A stretch of DNA of 9,988 nt from Armatimonadota bacterium (GTDB lineage Bacteria; Armatimonadota; Fimbriimonadia; Fimbriimonadales; Fimbriimonadaceae). Where the stretch lies: assembly GCA_023392285.1 (NCBI GenBank), contig JAEVZK010000144.1, forward strand, positions 1 through 9,988, written 5' to 3'. The notes under the pieces were generated by a model. The model did not search any database, was not told where the DNA came from, and saw nothing but the letters and a program-made list of their open reading frames with translations. Position 1 is the stretch's first letter; the number at the start of each line of letters is the position of its first letter. A program made the position numbers and the translations under genes. This document shows positions 1-6,188 of this stretch, one piece after another.

Positions 1-543
1 GATAACACAGACGACCGTCAAGAGAATCATGCTCCTGAAGGCCAGGAAACCGAAAATGAACCCCTCCCCCGCCGAGATGATCGTGCTCGTGCGGGGGAGG
101 GGCAGGGGTGGGGGCTCGAGTCGATGGAGCCATCGGTCGTTCCCGAGGAGCCGATCGCACGAACTCGCCAGAAGGGGATCGATCATCCTGTTCTCCGTGT
201 GAAGGATCCGGATTACAGCTACGAACGACCTGCCCCAAAGGACTACGGCTACCACGACGTCGAGCTGGAGCTCAACTCGCCAGGATTGCTCCTGCTGCGG
301 AAGCTGCGGGACGAGGCTCACCGCTTCGCCTTGAGCTACCATCGGAAGCTGCGCGACAAGCGGATGACGGGGTCGGCGCTGGAGGAGGTGCCGGGGGTGG
401 GTCCAAGACGGCGGCGCCTGCTACTCCGTACCTTTGGCTCGCTGGACGGCATCCGGCGGGCTACGGTTGAGGAGCTTGCCTCCGTGCCGACGATGACGCG
501 CACATTGGCAGAGCAGGTGGCGCTGTACTTGCGGGAGGAGTAA
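1..543 (+). CDS. uvrC: UvrABC system protein C, C-terminal part (5' end outside window)
   Basis: This is the C-terminal part of UvrC, the dual-incision nuclease subunit of nucleotide excision repair. The frame is open from base 1, so the GIY-YIG, UVR and most of the RNase H-like nuclease domains lie upstream. The recognisable end of the nuclease domain is LLRKLRDEAHRFALSYHRK (codons about 98-116), a near-universal UvrC signature. The C-terminal tandem helix-hairpin-helix DNA-binding domain follows, with EEVPGVGPRRRRLLLRTFG and then EELASVPTMTRTLAE. The first hairpin is canonical. The second has PTMT where PGIS is usual, so its hairpin glycine is missing. The roughly 88 codons before the signature are a charged, poorly conserved insertion relative to typical UvrC and contain a palindromic repeat at 61-114. 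A NUDIX gene starts 9 bases after the stop, so the two are probably co-transcribed. The identity is very secure. Confidence 0.95.
   Translation, partial: DNTDDRQENHAPEGQETENEPLPRRDDRARAGEGQGWGLESMEPSVVPEEPIARTRQKGIDHPVLRVKDPDYSYERPAPKDYGYHDVELELNSPGLLLLRKLRDEAHRFALSYHRKLRDKRMTGSALEEVPGVGPRRRRLLLRTFGSLDGIRRATVEELASVPTMTRTLAEQVALYLREE
61..114. repeat. Palindromic G/C-tract repeat inserted in frame in uvrC
   Basis: The arms cccctcccccgc (61-72) and gcgggggagggg (91-102) are perfect 12-base reverse complements around an 18-base loop. They are followed by a further G-rich tail, caggggtggggg (103-114). The element is read through in the uvrC frame as PLPRRDDRARAGEGQGWG, with no stop codon. This composition is unlike the surrounding uvrC codons and resembles dispersed REP- or MITE-like palindromes that are usually intergenic. 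That it is a multi-copy element is inferred, because only one copy is in the window. Confidence 0.6.
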
Positions 544-552
544 AGGAATCAT

Positions 553-1023
553 TTGGCAACGAAGCTTATAAGTGCGGGCATCCTGGCCTGGCGACGAAAT
601 GCGCAGGGCGAGATGGAGGTGTTTCTGGCTCATCCCGGCGGTCCGTTCTGGGCCAACAAAGACCAGGGAGCTTGGACGATCCCGAAGGGCCTGGTTGAAG
701 AGGGTGAGGACCTGCTCACCGCGGCTCAGCGCGAGTTTTTTGAGGAGACCTCCGTCCGCCTCCACGGCACGTTCATCGATCTCGGCTCAGTGATTCAGAA
801 GTCCGGTAAACGGGTACACGCATGGGCATGTGAGGCGGATATCAATCCAGATGCTGTGGTCAGCAATACGTGCCGAGTGGTGTGGCCGCCGAAGTCGGGC
901 GATTGGATCGAGGTGCCGGAGGTCGACCGATGTGCCTGGTTCGACTTGCCAATGGCGAGGATCAAAATCAATCCGGCCCAAGTTACCTTCTTGGACCGGG
1001 TGCAGGAAAAGCTGCTGAGTTAA
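553..1023 (+). CDS. NUDIX hydrolase, COG4119-like predicted NTP pyrophosphohydrolase
   Basis: This is a 156-residue cytoplasmic protein, a single NUDIX domain of normal length. The NUDIX box spans residues 46-68 (G-x5-E-x7-RE-x2-EE) with the metal-binding glutamates E61, E64 and E65. The usual box glycine is Ser67. Flanking motifs HPGGPFWANKDQGAWTIPKG (28-47), WPPKSG (111-116) and PEVDRCAWF (122-130) are those of the COG4119 group of MutT-like proteins, which hydrolyse nucleoside diphosphates linked to another moiety; the exact substrate is unknown. The start is TTG at 553, chosen because it begins the conserved N-terminus ATKLISAGI and has AAGGA about 5 bases upstream. It sits 9 bases behind uvrC, so a co-expressed repair or nucleotide-sanitation role is possible but only inferred. 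Its stop overlaps the convergent gene's stop by 4 bases. Confidence 0.9.
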   Translation: MATKLISAGILAWRRNAQGEMEVFLAHPGGPFWANKDQGAWTIPKGLVEEGEDLLTAAQREFFEETSVRLHGTFIDLGSVIQKSGKRVHAWACEADINPDAVVSNTCRVVWPPKSGDWIEVPEVDRCAWFDLPMARIKINPAQVTFLDRVQEKLLS

Positions 1024-1580
1024 ACGCGGACTTTCTCGCGTTCGCGCACGACCGCCTGCGGCAGGCTCTCTGGCGTCGCCTTCAGGTCGTGCTTGCCTCG
1101 CTCGATCGTGGTCATCACCTTGCCCACGATGTTCTCCATTTGGCTCAGCACGTCGTAGGCGTACTGCTCAGCTCCGCGACGCATCTGCATCGCCTCTCGA
1201 TCGGCGGCATTGCGGACCTCTTCTGCCTGAGCCTTGCTCAGCTTGAGAATCTCGCTCTCGTTCAGCATCTTCTCTTGCTGCAAACGGGCTTGCTCGACTA
1301 ATCGCTCGGCCTCGCGTACGGCTTCGGCAATGATGCGATCCGATTCCTTAGCGGCGTTATCAGTCGTTTTGGCCGCATCCTCTTTTGCCCGCCCCATAAT
1401 CTGTTCGGCGTCGCGCACGGTCTGAGCAGCGGCTTTTACCTCGTTCGGCAGCGATGCTCGAATTTTAGCGATCTGCATCGTCACTTCATCGCGATTCAGC
1501 CCCCATGTGATGGGGCCGATGCTCTTCGGCTGAACGACGACGAGATTATTGAGATCATCGAGAATTCGGAGGACATCCAT
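1020..1580 (-). CDS. Conserved coiled-coil protein linked to coaD (ATP synthase b-subunit/DivIVA-like)
   Basis: This is a 186-residue protein, predicted mostly helical and cytoplasmic, with no membrane segment. The N-terminus MDVLRILDDLNNLV and a following segment ending in ASLPNEVKAAAQTVRDAEQI precede a long charged heptad-like coiled coil (about residues 60-130, rich in A, E, R, K and Q). After it comes MQMRRGAEQYAYDVLSQMEN (about 132-151), which resembles the LGAxxYAxExL stretch of a Clostridia family often mis-named ATP synthase subunit B. That family sits next to coaD in Firmicutes, as this gene does here. The biochemical function is unknown; a scaffolding role like DivIVA is only a guess. 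The start at 1580 is supported by the conserved MDVL beginning, although no good Shine-Dalgarno is visible and a hairpin (1585-1615) occupies the leader. Confidence 0.8.
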   Translation of the reverse strand: MDVLRILDDLNNLVVVQPKSIGPITWGLNRDEVTMQIAKIRASLPNEVKAAAQTVRDAEQIMGRAKEDAAKTTDNAAKESDRIIAEAVREAERLVEQARLQQEKMLNESEILKLSKAQAEEVRNAADREAMQMRRGAEQYAYDVLSQMENIVGKVMTTIERGKHDLKATPESLPQAVVREREKVRV

Positions 1581-1584
1581 GAGA

Positions 1585-1615
1585 GTTCAAAGGGAGCCGC
1601 AAGATCGGCTTGAAC
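1585..1615 (-). other. Hairpin in leader of the coiled-coil gene
   Basis: On the minus strand, gttca and agccg pair with cggct and tgaac further on, around a 6-base loop, with a small internal bulge. This places a two-part stem directly upstream of the ATG at 1580, over the position where a ribosome binding site would lie. A second short palindrome, ttccgc-gaat-gcggaa, lies at 1630-1645 without a following T-run, so neither looks like a terminator. A translational effect is inferred only. Confidence 0.3.
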
Positions 1616-1682
1616 TATTGTGGCACGCCTTCCGCGAATGCGGAACCCCCCTAATATTGCGGAAAAGTAGGAGGAGGGTCAG

Positions 1683-2171
1683 TTATCCACCGCTTTTCCC
1701 CGAAAGCGCCTTCTGAAGGAGGGGAATGATCGCTTTCGGCACCATCTCGGAGAAGTCTCCACCAAGCAGCGCCACTTCCCTGACGATACTGCTGCTCAGG
1801 TAGCTGTATTCCCACTTCGTCATGAGAAATACGCTTTCAAGCTCGGGCTTTAGACGACGGTTGACGAGCGCCATCTGAAACTCATACTCAAAATCGGCGT
1901 TCGCGCGTAAGCCTCTGACGATTGCACTCGCACCGACTTTCGACACGTAATCGACAAGGAGTCCGCTAAAGGTGTCTACTTCCACATCGATGTGAGCTGT
2001 CGCAAGTTTGATCGCCTCCACCCGCTCTTCGATCCCAAGCAATGGATTTTTGGCGGAATTTCGGCCTACGGCGACGATCACCTTATCGAAAAGGCGCTCC
2101 GCTCTCTCCACGACATCAAGATGCCCGAGAGTGGGAGGATCAAAACTGCCCGGATATACGGCGATTCGCAT
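1683..2171 (-). CDS. coaD: Phosphopantetheine adenylyltransferase (PPAT)
   Basis: CoaD transfers AMP from ATP to 4'-phosphopantetheine to give dephospho-CoA, the penultimate step of coenzyme A synthesis in the cytoplasm. The 162-residue length is typical. The nucleotidyltransferase signature YPGSFDPPTLGHLD (residues 6-19) contains the T-x-G-H motif that binds ATP. ANADFEYEFQMALVNRRL is the conserved substrate-side helix, and YSYLSSSIVRE carries the C-terminal SSS-x-VRE motif. The ATG at 2171 gives the standard MRIAVYPGSFDP start, though no strong ribosome binding site is seen. It lies downstream of the strong terminator that closes the exosortase unit, so it probably has its own promoter in the short 2172-2250 interval, where none is obvious. 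The coiled-coil gene follows after 102 bases. Confidence 0.97.
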   Translation of the reverse strand: MRIAVYPGSFDPPTLGHLDVVERAERLFDKVIVAVGRNSAKNPLLGIEERVEAIKLATAHIDVEVDTFSGLLVDYVSKVGASAIVRGLRANADFEYEFQMALVNRRLKPELESVFLMTKWEYSYLSSSIVREVALLGGDFSEMVPKAIIPLLQKALSGKSGG

Positions 2172-2193
2172 GAACGGTTAGTTTAGCCGCGTA

Positions 2194-2229
2194 CAAAGAA
2201 ATCGGCCGGAGACAAACATCTCCGGCCGA
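2194..2229 (-). terminator. Rho-independent terminator of the exosortase/co-polymerase unit
   Basis: A perfect 11-base-pair stem (tcggccggaga at 2202-2212 with its complement at 2219-2229) closes a 6-base loop. On the minus strand the stem is followed by atttcttt (2202-2195), a U-rich tract. It lies 26 bases beyond the stop of the co-polymerase gene and upstream of coaD. The plus-strand side has no T-run, so it is directional. Confidence 0.88.
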
Positions 2230-2254
2230 AGTTCTCTTCCCGTAAGCTTGCCGG

Positions 2255-4258
2255 CTACGGACTAATTGCCCGCATCTCTGGCTGCTGCTCGAGGGCGGCG
2301 ATGTCATCGGCCTGCTCCTGAACGCGGGAAAGCGTCACACTCACAAGTGGGCATCCCGAATCGATCAGGGCCTGCTGAGCCTGCAGGAAGTCGACCGACT
2401 TCGTCTGATTCGCTCGGACCAGCATGATCATCTCGTCAAGTTGATTGGCAATGAGGAACGCGTCGCCACTCGCCTTCACCGGAGCGAAGTCGAAGATGAC
2501 CAGATCCTTGCCTTTCGCGGCTTCCTCCAGGTCGGAGGGAAGGCCCATCGTGCCATTCGCCGTCGTCTCGCCCAAGCTCGCGTTGTAGATCGTGATGTTC
2601 GTTCCTGGGCTCTTCACGTCGCCCGCAGCTGGCGTGAGCTTCGTCAGCGCATTGTTGCCCGGATCGACTTCGACGTACAAGACGCTATAGCCTCCACGCG
2701 CCGCTGCAATCGCGAGATTCATTGCCGTAGTGGTCGCACCAGCGTTCTTCGTTACACCGAGGACACCAATTCGATACCCCTTCTTCTCACTTCGCACGAA
2801 GTTCACGAGGAGTGCCTCAAAGACTTCCGCGGTGGGCCGGGTGAGCCCGCGCATTGGAACGCGAAGTTCGGGGATGACGCGATAGGCTGGCTGCAGCGCC
2901 AGCCGGTTGAGCTGGCCAAGTGAGCGGATCGGATTGCGCTTCGACTCGGTAGCGACTGACCACAGGAAGCCGATGCCAAGGCCGAGGATCATGCCTAGAC
3001 CGACGTTCAGGTTCGTATTCGGAACCGACGGCTTCGGCATTGCTGTCGCCGCAGTGATCAAGGAAGCGCTCGAACGGCGACCCTGCTTGGCTAACTCCAG
3101 CGTATTGAGCTTTGAGGTGTAGAGCGCATTGATTCGCTCGAGCACCTGTTGCTTTCGGAATAGCTCCTGAATTTTTCGCTGAAGATCAGGCAACTTGGCG
3201 ATGTCCGCCTGCTTTGCGGCATAAGAGGCTTCCAAGGAACTCAGCTTCTGAGCAGCTCCCGCCGCAACGCTGATCGCCTGCGTCAACTGACCCTTCAGGG
3301 ACTGATACAGCGGGTTGGGCGCGACAGAGCTACCTGTCTTCACATATTCTTTGTCGTAAGTTTTAAGGTCCTTTTGCAACTGCTCGATTCGGCGATCAAT
3401 GCTTTGGACGGGCTCGCTATCTTTCTCGTATCGTTCGAGAGCTTGGGCGCGGTCCGCTCGAGCTCCAATGAGAGCCTGCTGAATATCCGTTCGGCGAGGA
3501 TCAAGGCCCGTGCCCGTGCCTGCTTCGATCGTCGGAGAAATCAAGCCGCTCTGAAGTTCGGCTCGAAGGGATGCGACTTGCGCGTCGGCATCGCTCTTGG
3601 TTGCTCGCGCTAGCTGCACTTGCTGCTGCAGCGCTTCGATGGACTGAATTTCTGATTGGGTCAAGGCATCGATATTTGGAGCACCCAAGTTCGTCTTAAC
3701 CTTTGCTGACTCGGCGTCCAAAGCCGCGAGCTGCTCCTTCACGACACTCGTCTGGCTATTAAGAAACTCGATCGCTCGGTTTGCACCTTCTTTCGACTGT
3801 CGTTCGTTGGCGGCTTCGAAGGCTTGATAAATTTGGCCGGCCATCTCTCGGGCATAATCCGGGTCCGACATCCGCACGCGAAGCGTGACGATATCCGACT
3901 CCTTCTGCGCTTGGATCCCCACGCGTTCTTGCACCTCGAACGGGTCAAACTCATCCCCGGTTCGAATCGGGAGCTTTCCAAAGGTCTCCGCCGCCTTCTG
4001 AGCAGCATCGCTAATCACGTGGAAGCTCGTGAGAATTTCGACTTGAGTGTTCACCGTGCGAGGGGCGCTCGCGGACAGAAGGTCTTCGACTGACTCGTCC
4101 GCCTCCGTCGTAGCCCTCGGAATCGGCGGTGCGTACGGCGCGACCAACACTTGGAAGAAGCCGTCGTATTGCTTCGGCGTCAGAAGCGCGATAACAAATC
4201 CAATAATCGCGCAGCCGATGCCGCACAACAATATTCTCAGCCAGTAAGACTTAATCAT
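2255..4258 (-). CDS. Wzz/GumC-type polysaccharide co-polymerase fused to a degenerate BY-kinase-like domain
   Basis: This is a 667-residue inner-membrane protein. Its layout is that of the polysaccharide co-polymerase/tyrosine autokinase family that controls chain length in exopolysaccharide export. A first membrane helix lies at about 5-26, followed by a Wzz-like periplasmic region with long coiled coils (about 150-400). The proline-rich KPSVPNTN precedes a second helix at about 417-437, and a cytoplasmic P-loop domain starts near 495. In that domain the Walker A region reads GVTKNAGATTT (501-511): the catalytic GK[ST] lysine is Ala508, although Lys504 occupies the deviant-P-loop position. 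Walker A' is VEVD (E530, D532) and Walker B is LVIFD (D590). No tyrosine occurs after residue 558, so the usual C-terminal tyrosine cluster is absent. It is therefore probably a non-catalytic kinase relic. The start at 4258 has GAGGG 6 bases upstream. Confidence 0.88.
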   Translation of the reverse strand: MIKSYWLRILLCGIGCAIIGFVIALLTPKQYDGFFQVLVAPYAPPIPRATTEADESVEDLLSASAPRTVNTQVEILTSFHVISDAAQKAAETFGKLPIRTGDEFDPFEVQERVGIQAQKESDIVTLRVRMSDPDYAREMAGQIYQAFEAANERQSKEGANRAIEFLNSQTSVVKEQLAALDAESAKVKTNLGAPNIDALTQSEIQSIEALQQQVQLARATKSDADAQVASLRAELQSGLISPTIEAGTGTGLDPRRTDIQQALIGARADRAQALERYEKDSEPVQSIDRRIEQLQKDLKTYDKEYVKTGSSVAPNPLYQSLKGQLTQAISVAAGAAQKLSSLEASYAAKQADIAKLPDLQRKIQELFRKQQVLERINALYTSKLNTLELAKQGRRSSASLITAATAMPKPSVPNTNLNVGLGMILGLGIGFLWSVATESKRNPIRSLGQLNRLALQPAYRVIPELRVPMRGLTRPTAEVFEALLVNFVRSEKKGYRIGVLGVTKNAGATTTAMNLAIAAARGGYSVLYVEVDPGNNALTKLTPAAGDVKSPGTNITIYNASLGETTANGTMGLPSDLEEAAKGKDLVIFDFAPVKASGDAFLIANQLDEMIMLVRANQTKSVDFLQAQQALIDSGCPLVSVTLSRVQEQADDIAALEQQPEMRAISP

Positions 4259-4287
4259 TCAATGCCCTCAAATCGTAACTTGAACTT

Positions 4288-4318
4288 ATGATACTAGTAG
4301 ACGTACCTGCTTTCTCAA
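4288..4318 (-). promoter_or_regulatory. Possible promoter of the co-polymerase gene
   Basis: In the 85-base gap after the EpsI gene, the minus strand has TTGAGA (4318-4313) and TATCAT (4293-4288) separated by 19 bases. Alternatively the -10 box is TAGTAT with a 16-base spacer. Each box resembles a sigma-70 element, but the spacing is not ideal and readthrough from the exosortase gene is equally possible. Confidence 0.25.
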
Positions 4319-4343
4319 GTGTCGGCAGGTTCGGTCACTTTTC

Positions 4344-5006
4344 TTAGAAATATCCGTCGCTCTGCTTCCCAGCCAAGTCCATATAATCTTGAACGAACTT
4401 GATCAATCGATCTCGATCGGGCACCCCAGTCGGAATAAACCGATAGAAAACGCCGTCAAGATTGTTGTTTCCTCGGAGCTGCTCCCACAGGAGCGCCCAT
4501 TTCAGATTCATGGTGGTTCCGTAAAATCCGTTTGGCCCCCGATAGAAGAAGACTGCCAAGGTCGGCCCCTGAGGTCCTTTCATCGCGGCCAGCGTGGCCG
4601 GAATATCGCCCCTCGTCTTCGTCTTGATTGTGATCGCCTCGTCTGACTGAATTGAATAGCCTTGAGCCGTAAAGCAAACTCGGGGATCGTGGAAACTGGC
4701 GCGATCGCGACTCGCGATCAAGTTCACGTCGTAGGCTTCCCCGCCATGCTCGTAAACGCGCGCTAGGATGCCCACGGTCGGATGAAGCGCATCATAAACC
4801 ATTTGAGGAGACTTATAAGTCGCCCCCGGCTCCATCGAATTCGAAGTCAGGAAATCGAAGTCGCCAACACGCGCTGGAGCAGTTTTCTTCATCCAGTCCT
4901 CGTCGCGAGAGGCGACCACTTGTGGCCGAGACGAAACAGCAGCCCAGGCAGCAGTGAGGAGCATCAGCCCCGCAACGACGAATGATCTAAGTTTCAGTCC
5001 TTCCAT
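4344..5006 (-). CDS. epsI: EpsI family exosortase-associated protein (DUF3485)
   Basis: This 220-residue protein has an N-terminal hydrophobic segment (about 7-25), which is a signal anchor or uncleaved signal peptide, so the body is outside the inner membrane. The motif SFHDPRVCFTAQGYSI (104-119) matches the H-x-P-x-V-C-x3-x-G-W/Y signature of EpsI domains. His106, Pro108 and the only cysteine, Cys111, are the hallmark residues. EpsI proteins occur next to, or fused to, exosortases in exopolysaccharide/PEP-CTERM loci; their biochemical role is not established. Here the gene is separate, and its ATG overlaps the exosortase stop by 13 bases, with GAGG 8 bases upstream, so translation is probably coupled. 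Membership of the family is secure; the symbol is a family name. Confidence 0.85.
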   Translation of the reverse strand: MEGLKLRSFVVAGLMLLTAAWAAVSSRPQVVASRDEDWMKKTAPARVGDFDFLTSNSMEPGATYKSPQMVYDALHPTVGILARVYEHGGEAYDVNLIASRDRASFHDPRVCFTAQGYSIQSDEAITIKTKTRGDIPATLAAMKGPQGPTLAVFFYRGPNGFYGTTMNLKWALLWEQLRGNNNLDGVFYRFIPTGVPDRDRLIKFVQDYMDLAGKQSDGYF

Positions 5007-5950
5007 CCGAGTAACCTCGCAATCCTAAACAGTATAAAGAAGCAGACGATCAGGGCGATGTAGCCGCTGTAATCGTGGAATTTGTGTCCCGCCTCGTTGC
5101 CATAGTTCACGCCGACCACGCCGATCATCGCAATTCTCAAGCCGTTGATGAAGAGGGCGAGTGGCAAGACGAGCAAGCCGAGGATCACGTTCGACCACCA
5201 TCGCAGATTGCCGATGAACATGAAGAATACGGTGAATGCCGCAAGCGCCAAGACGAGCTTCAGGCCGCTGCAAGGAACTCCAACGTCGAGCGTGAAGCCC
5301 TGAAGGTAGATGATGTTTCCGCCATCGCCGCCTCTGATTGGAGCGAAACCGGTGAGCTCCAGCATCTTATAAGCGACCTTCGTCGAATAGACCTGAAGCG
5401 GGTTCGTATAAACCGTGATCGCCATATTCCACAAGGGAAGTGCAAAGGCAAGGTAGGCAGTCGGCAAGAATAGGGCGAGCATCCACCGCCAGCCCGCGAT
5501 GAACGCGGTTCCGCAGACGAGCGCTGCAATCATACAGGCGGAGGTCAAGCTGTCGATCTGGTTAACGGTCGAGGCTCGAGCGACCCACAAGATGAACAAC
5601 AGTGGAACAACTGCCAAGTAGGCAGGTTTGACCGGGATGTCCTTGATTCTTGGCCACCACCGGTAAATCACATAACCGCTGATGAGAGGCACCAAAAAGC
5701 CGTGCGAGTAATAGCCGTCGTCTCCCATCCAGATCGTCGGCAGGTTGGCGATCATGTACCAGAAAACGGCGACAAATCCGATCGTGAGGGCGAGGCCGGG
5801 GATGAAGGCGGGAGAATCGACGATCGCTTTCCAATCGAGATTCATGCGCCTTGGAGCTTGGGCGGCCGGACCTGCCTTAGCTTCTTCAGCTACAGGAGCG
5901 TCCATGATCGCACCCGGCTGATGGATTTCCGTTGTAATGCTGTCGTCCAT
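4994..5950 (-). CDS. xrt: Exosortase (transmembrane cysteine transpeptidase-like protein)
   Basis: This is a 318-residue polytopic inner-membrane protein with about eight hydrophobic helices after a 45-residue cytoplasmic tail rich in Ala and Pro. The exosortase catalytic triad is intact: Cys227 in VGVPCSGLKL, Arg272 in LFINGLRIAMIG and His292 in HKFHDYSGY. YSHGFLVPLISGYVIY (81-96) is the conserved N-terminal block. Exosortases recognise C-terminal PEP-CTERM-type sorting tails and are thought to cleave and transfer proteins to an envelope acceptor. No such substrate is encoded in this window. The ATG at 5950 is the longest start; GGAG lies too far upstream to fix it, and Met16 or Met36 would also leave the core intact. 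EpsI follows with overlap, and the co-polymerase gene comes after that. Confidence 0.93.
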   Translation of the reverse strand: MDDSITTEIHQPGAIMDAPVAEEAKAGPAAQAPRRMNLDWKAIVDSPAFIPGLALTIGFVAVFWYMIANLPTIWMGDDGYYSHGFLVPLISGYVIYRWWPRIKDIPVKPAYLAVVPLLFILWVARASTVNQIDSLTSACMIAALVCGTAFIAGWRWMLALFLPTAYLAFALPLWNMAITVYTNPLQVYSTKVAYKMLELTGFAPIRGGDGGNIIYLQGFTLDVGVPCSGLKLVLALAAFTVFFMFIGNLRWWSNVILGLLVLPLALFINGLRIAMIGVVGVNYGNEAGHKFHDYSGYIALIVCFFILFRIARLLGWKD

Positions 5951-6188
5951 AGTCGTGAGTCTTTATCTCCATACGCCAACTTCGATTTCTAACCACAAAA
6001 GTGGCTTTGGGATTCCCGAAATTATCAAAGAAGGCAATTCTTTCGTCGCAAGTTCCGTGCCGATCGGCGCCGTGCTTCCCTTTAGCACCTGGCGCAGCAG
6101 CGATCCTTTCGCCGCTAGCGATAGTGTGACATAGAGGATGAAAGAGGAGATGAGCGGCTTGGGTGAAAGCCGCTCTATGAGCCTAAAT
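5951..6188. other. 238-base spacer between jag and the exosortase gene, no convincing gene
   Basis: Short open frames exist on both strands but none has a ribosome binding site or a recognisable protein. On the minus strand GATAAT (6026-6021) with a weak TTGCGA 19 bases upstream could be a promoter for the exosortase unit about 70 bases before its ATG. The stretch 6060-6130 is rich in small palindromes (gccgatcggc; gtgct paired with agcac), so a structured leader RNA or a dispersed repeat is possible. I recognise no riboswitch consensus. Confidence 0.35.
6152..6175 (-). terminator. Hairpin after jag, weak terminator
   Basis: A perfect 9-base stem, gagcggctt (6152-6160) with aagccgctc (6167-6175), closes a 6-base loop about 14 bases beyond the jag stop. 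The minus-strand sequence after it (atctcctctttc) is pyrimidine-rich but not a clean U-tract, so termination of the rpmH-jag unit here is likely but may be incomplete. Confidence 0.45.

Noticed and set aside
1630..1645. Palindrome ttccgc-gaat-gcggaa as a terminator for coaD
   Set aside because: The stem is only six base pairs and no T-run follows on the minus strand.
1683..1691. ttatccacc, one mismatch from the DnaA box TTATCCACA
   Set aside because: It is a single copy at the coaD stop codon, with no cluster of boxes, no AT-rich unwinding region and no dnaA or dnaN nearby. The presence of rpmH alone does not make this an origin.
5937..6134. 65-codon plus-strand open frame in the jag-exosortase spacer
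   Set aside because: It starts inside the exosortase 5' end on the opposite strand, has no ribosome binding site and no family resemblance.
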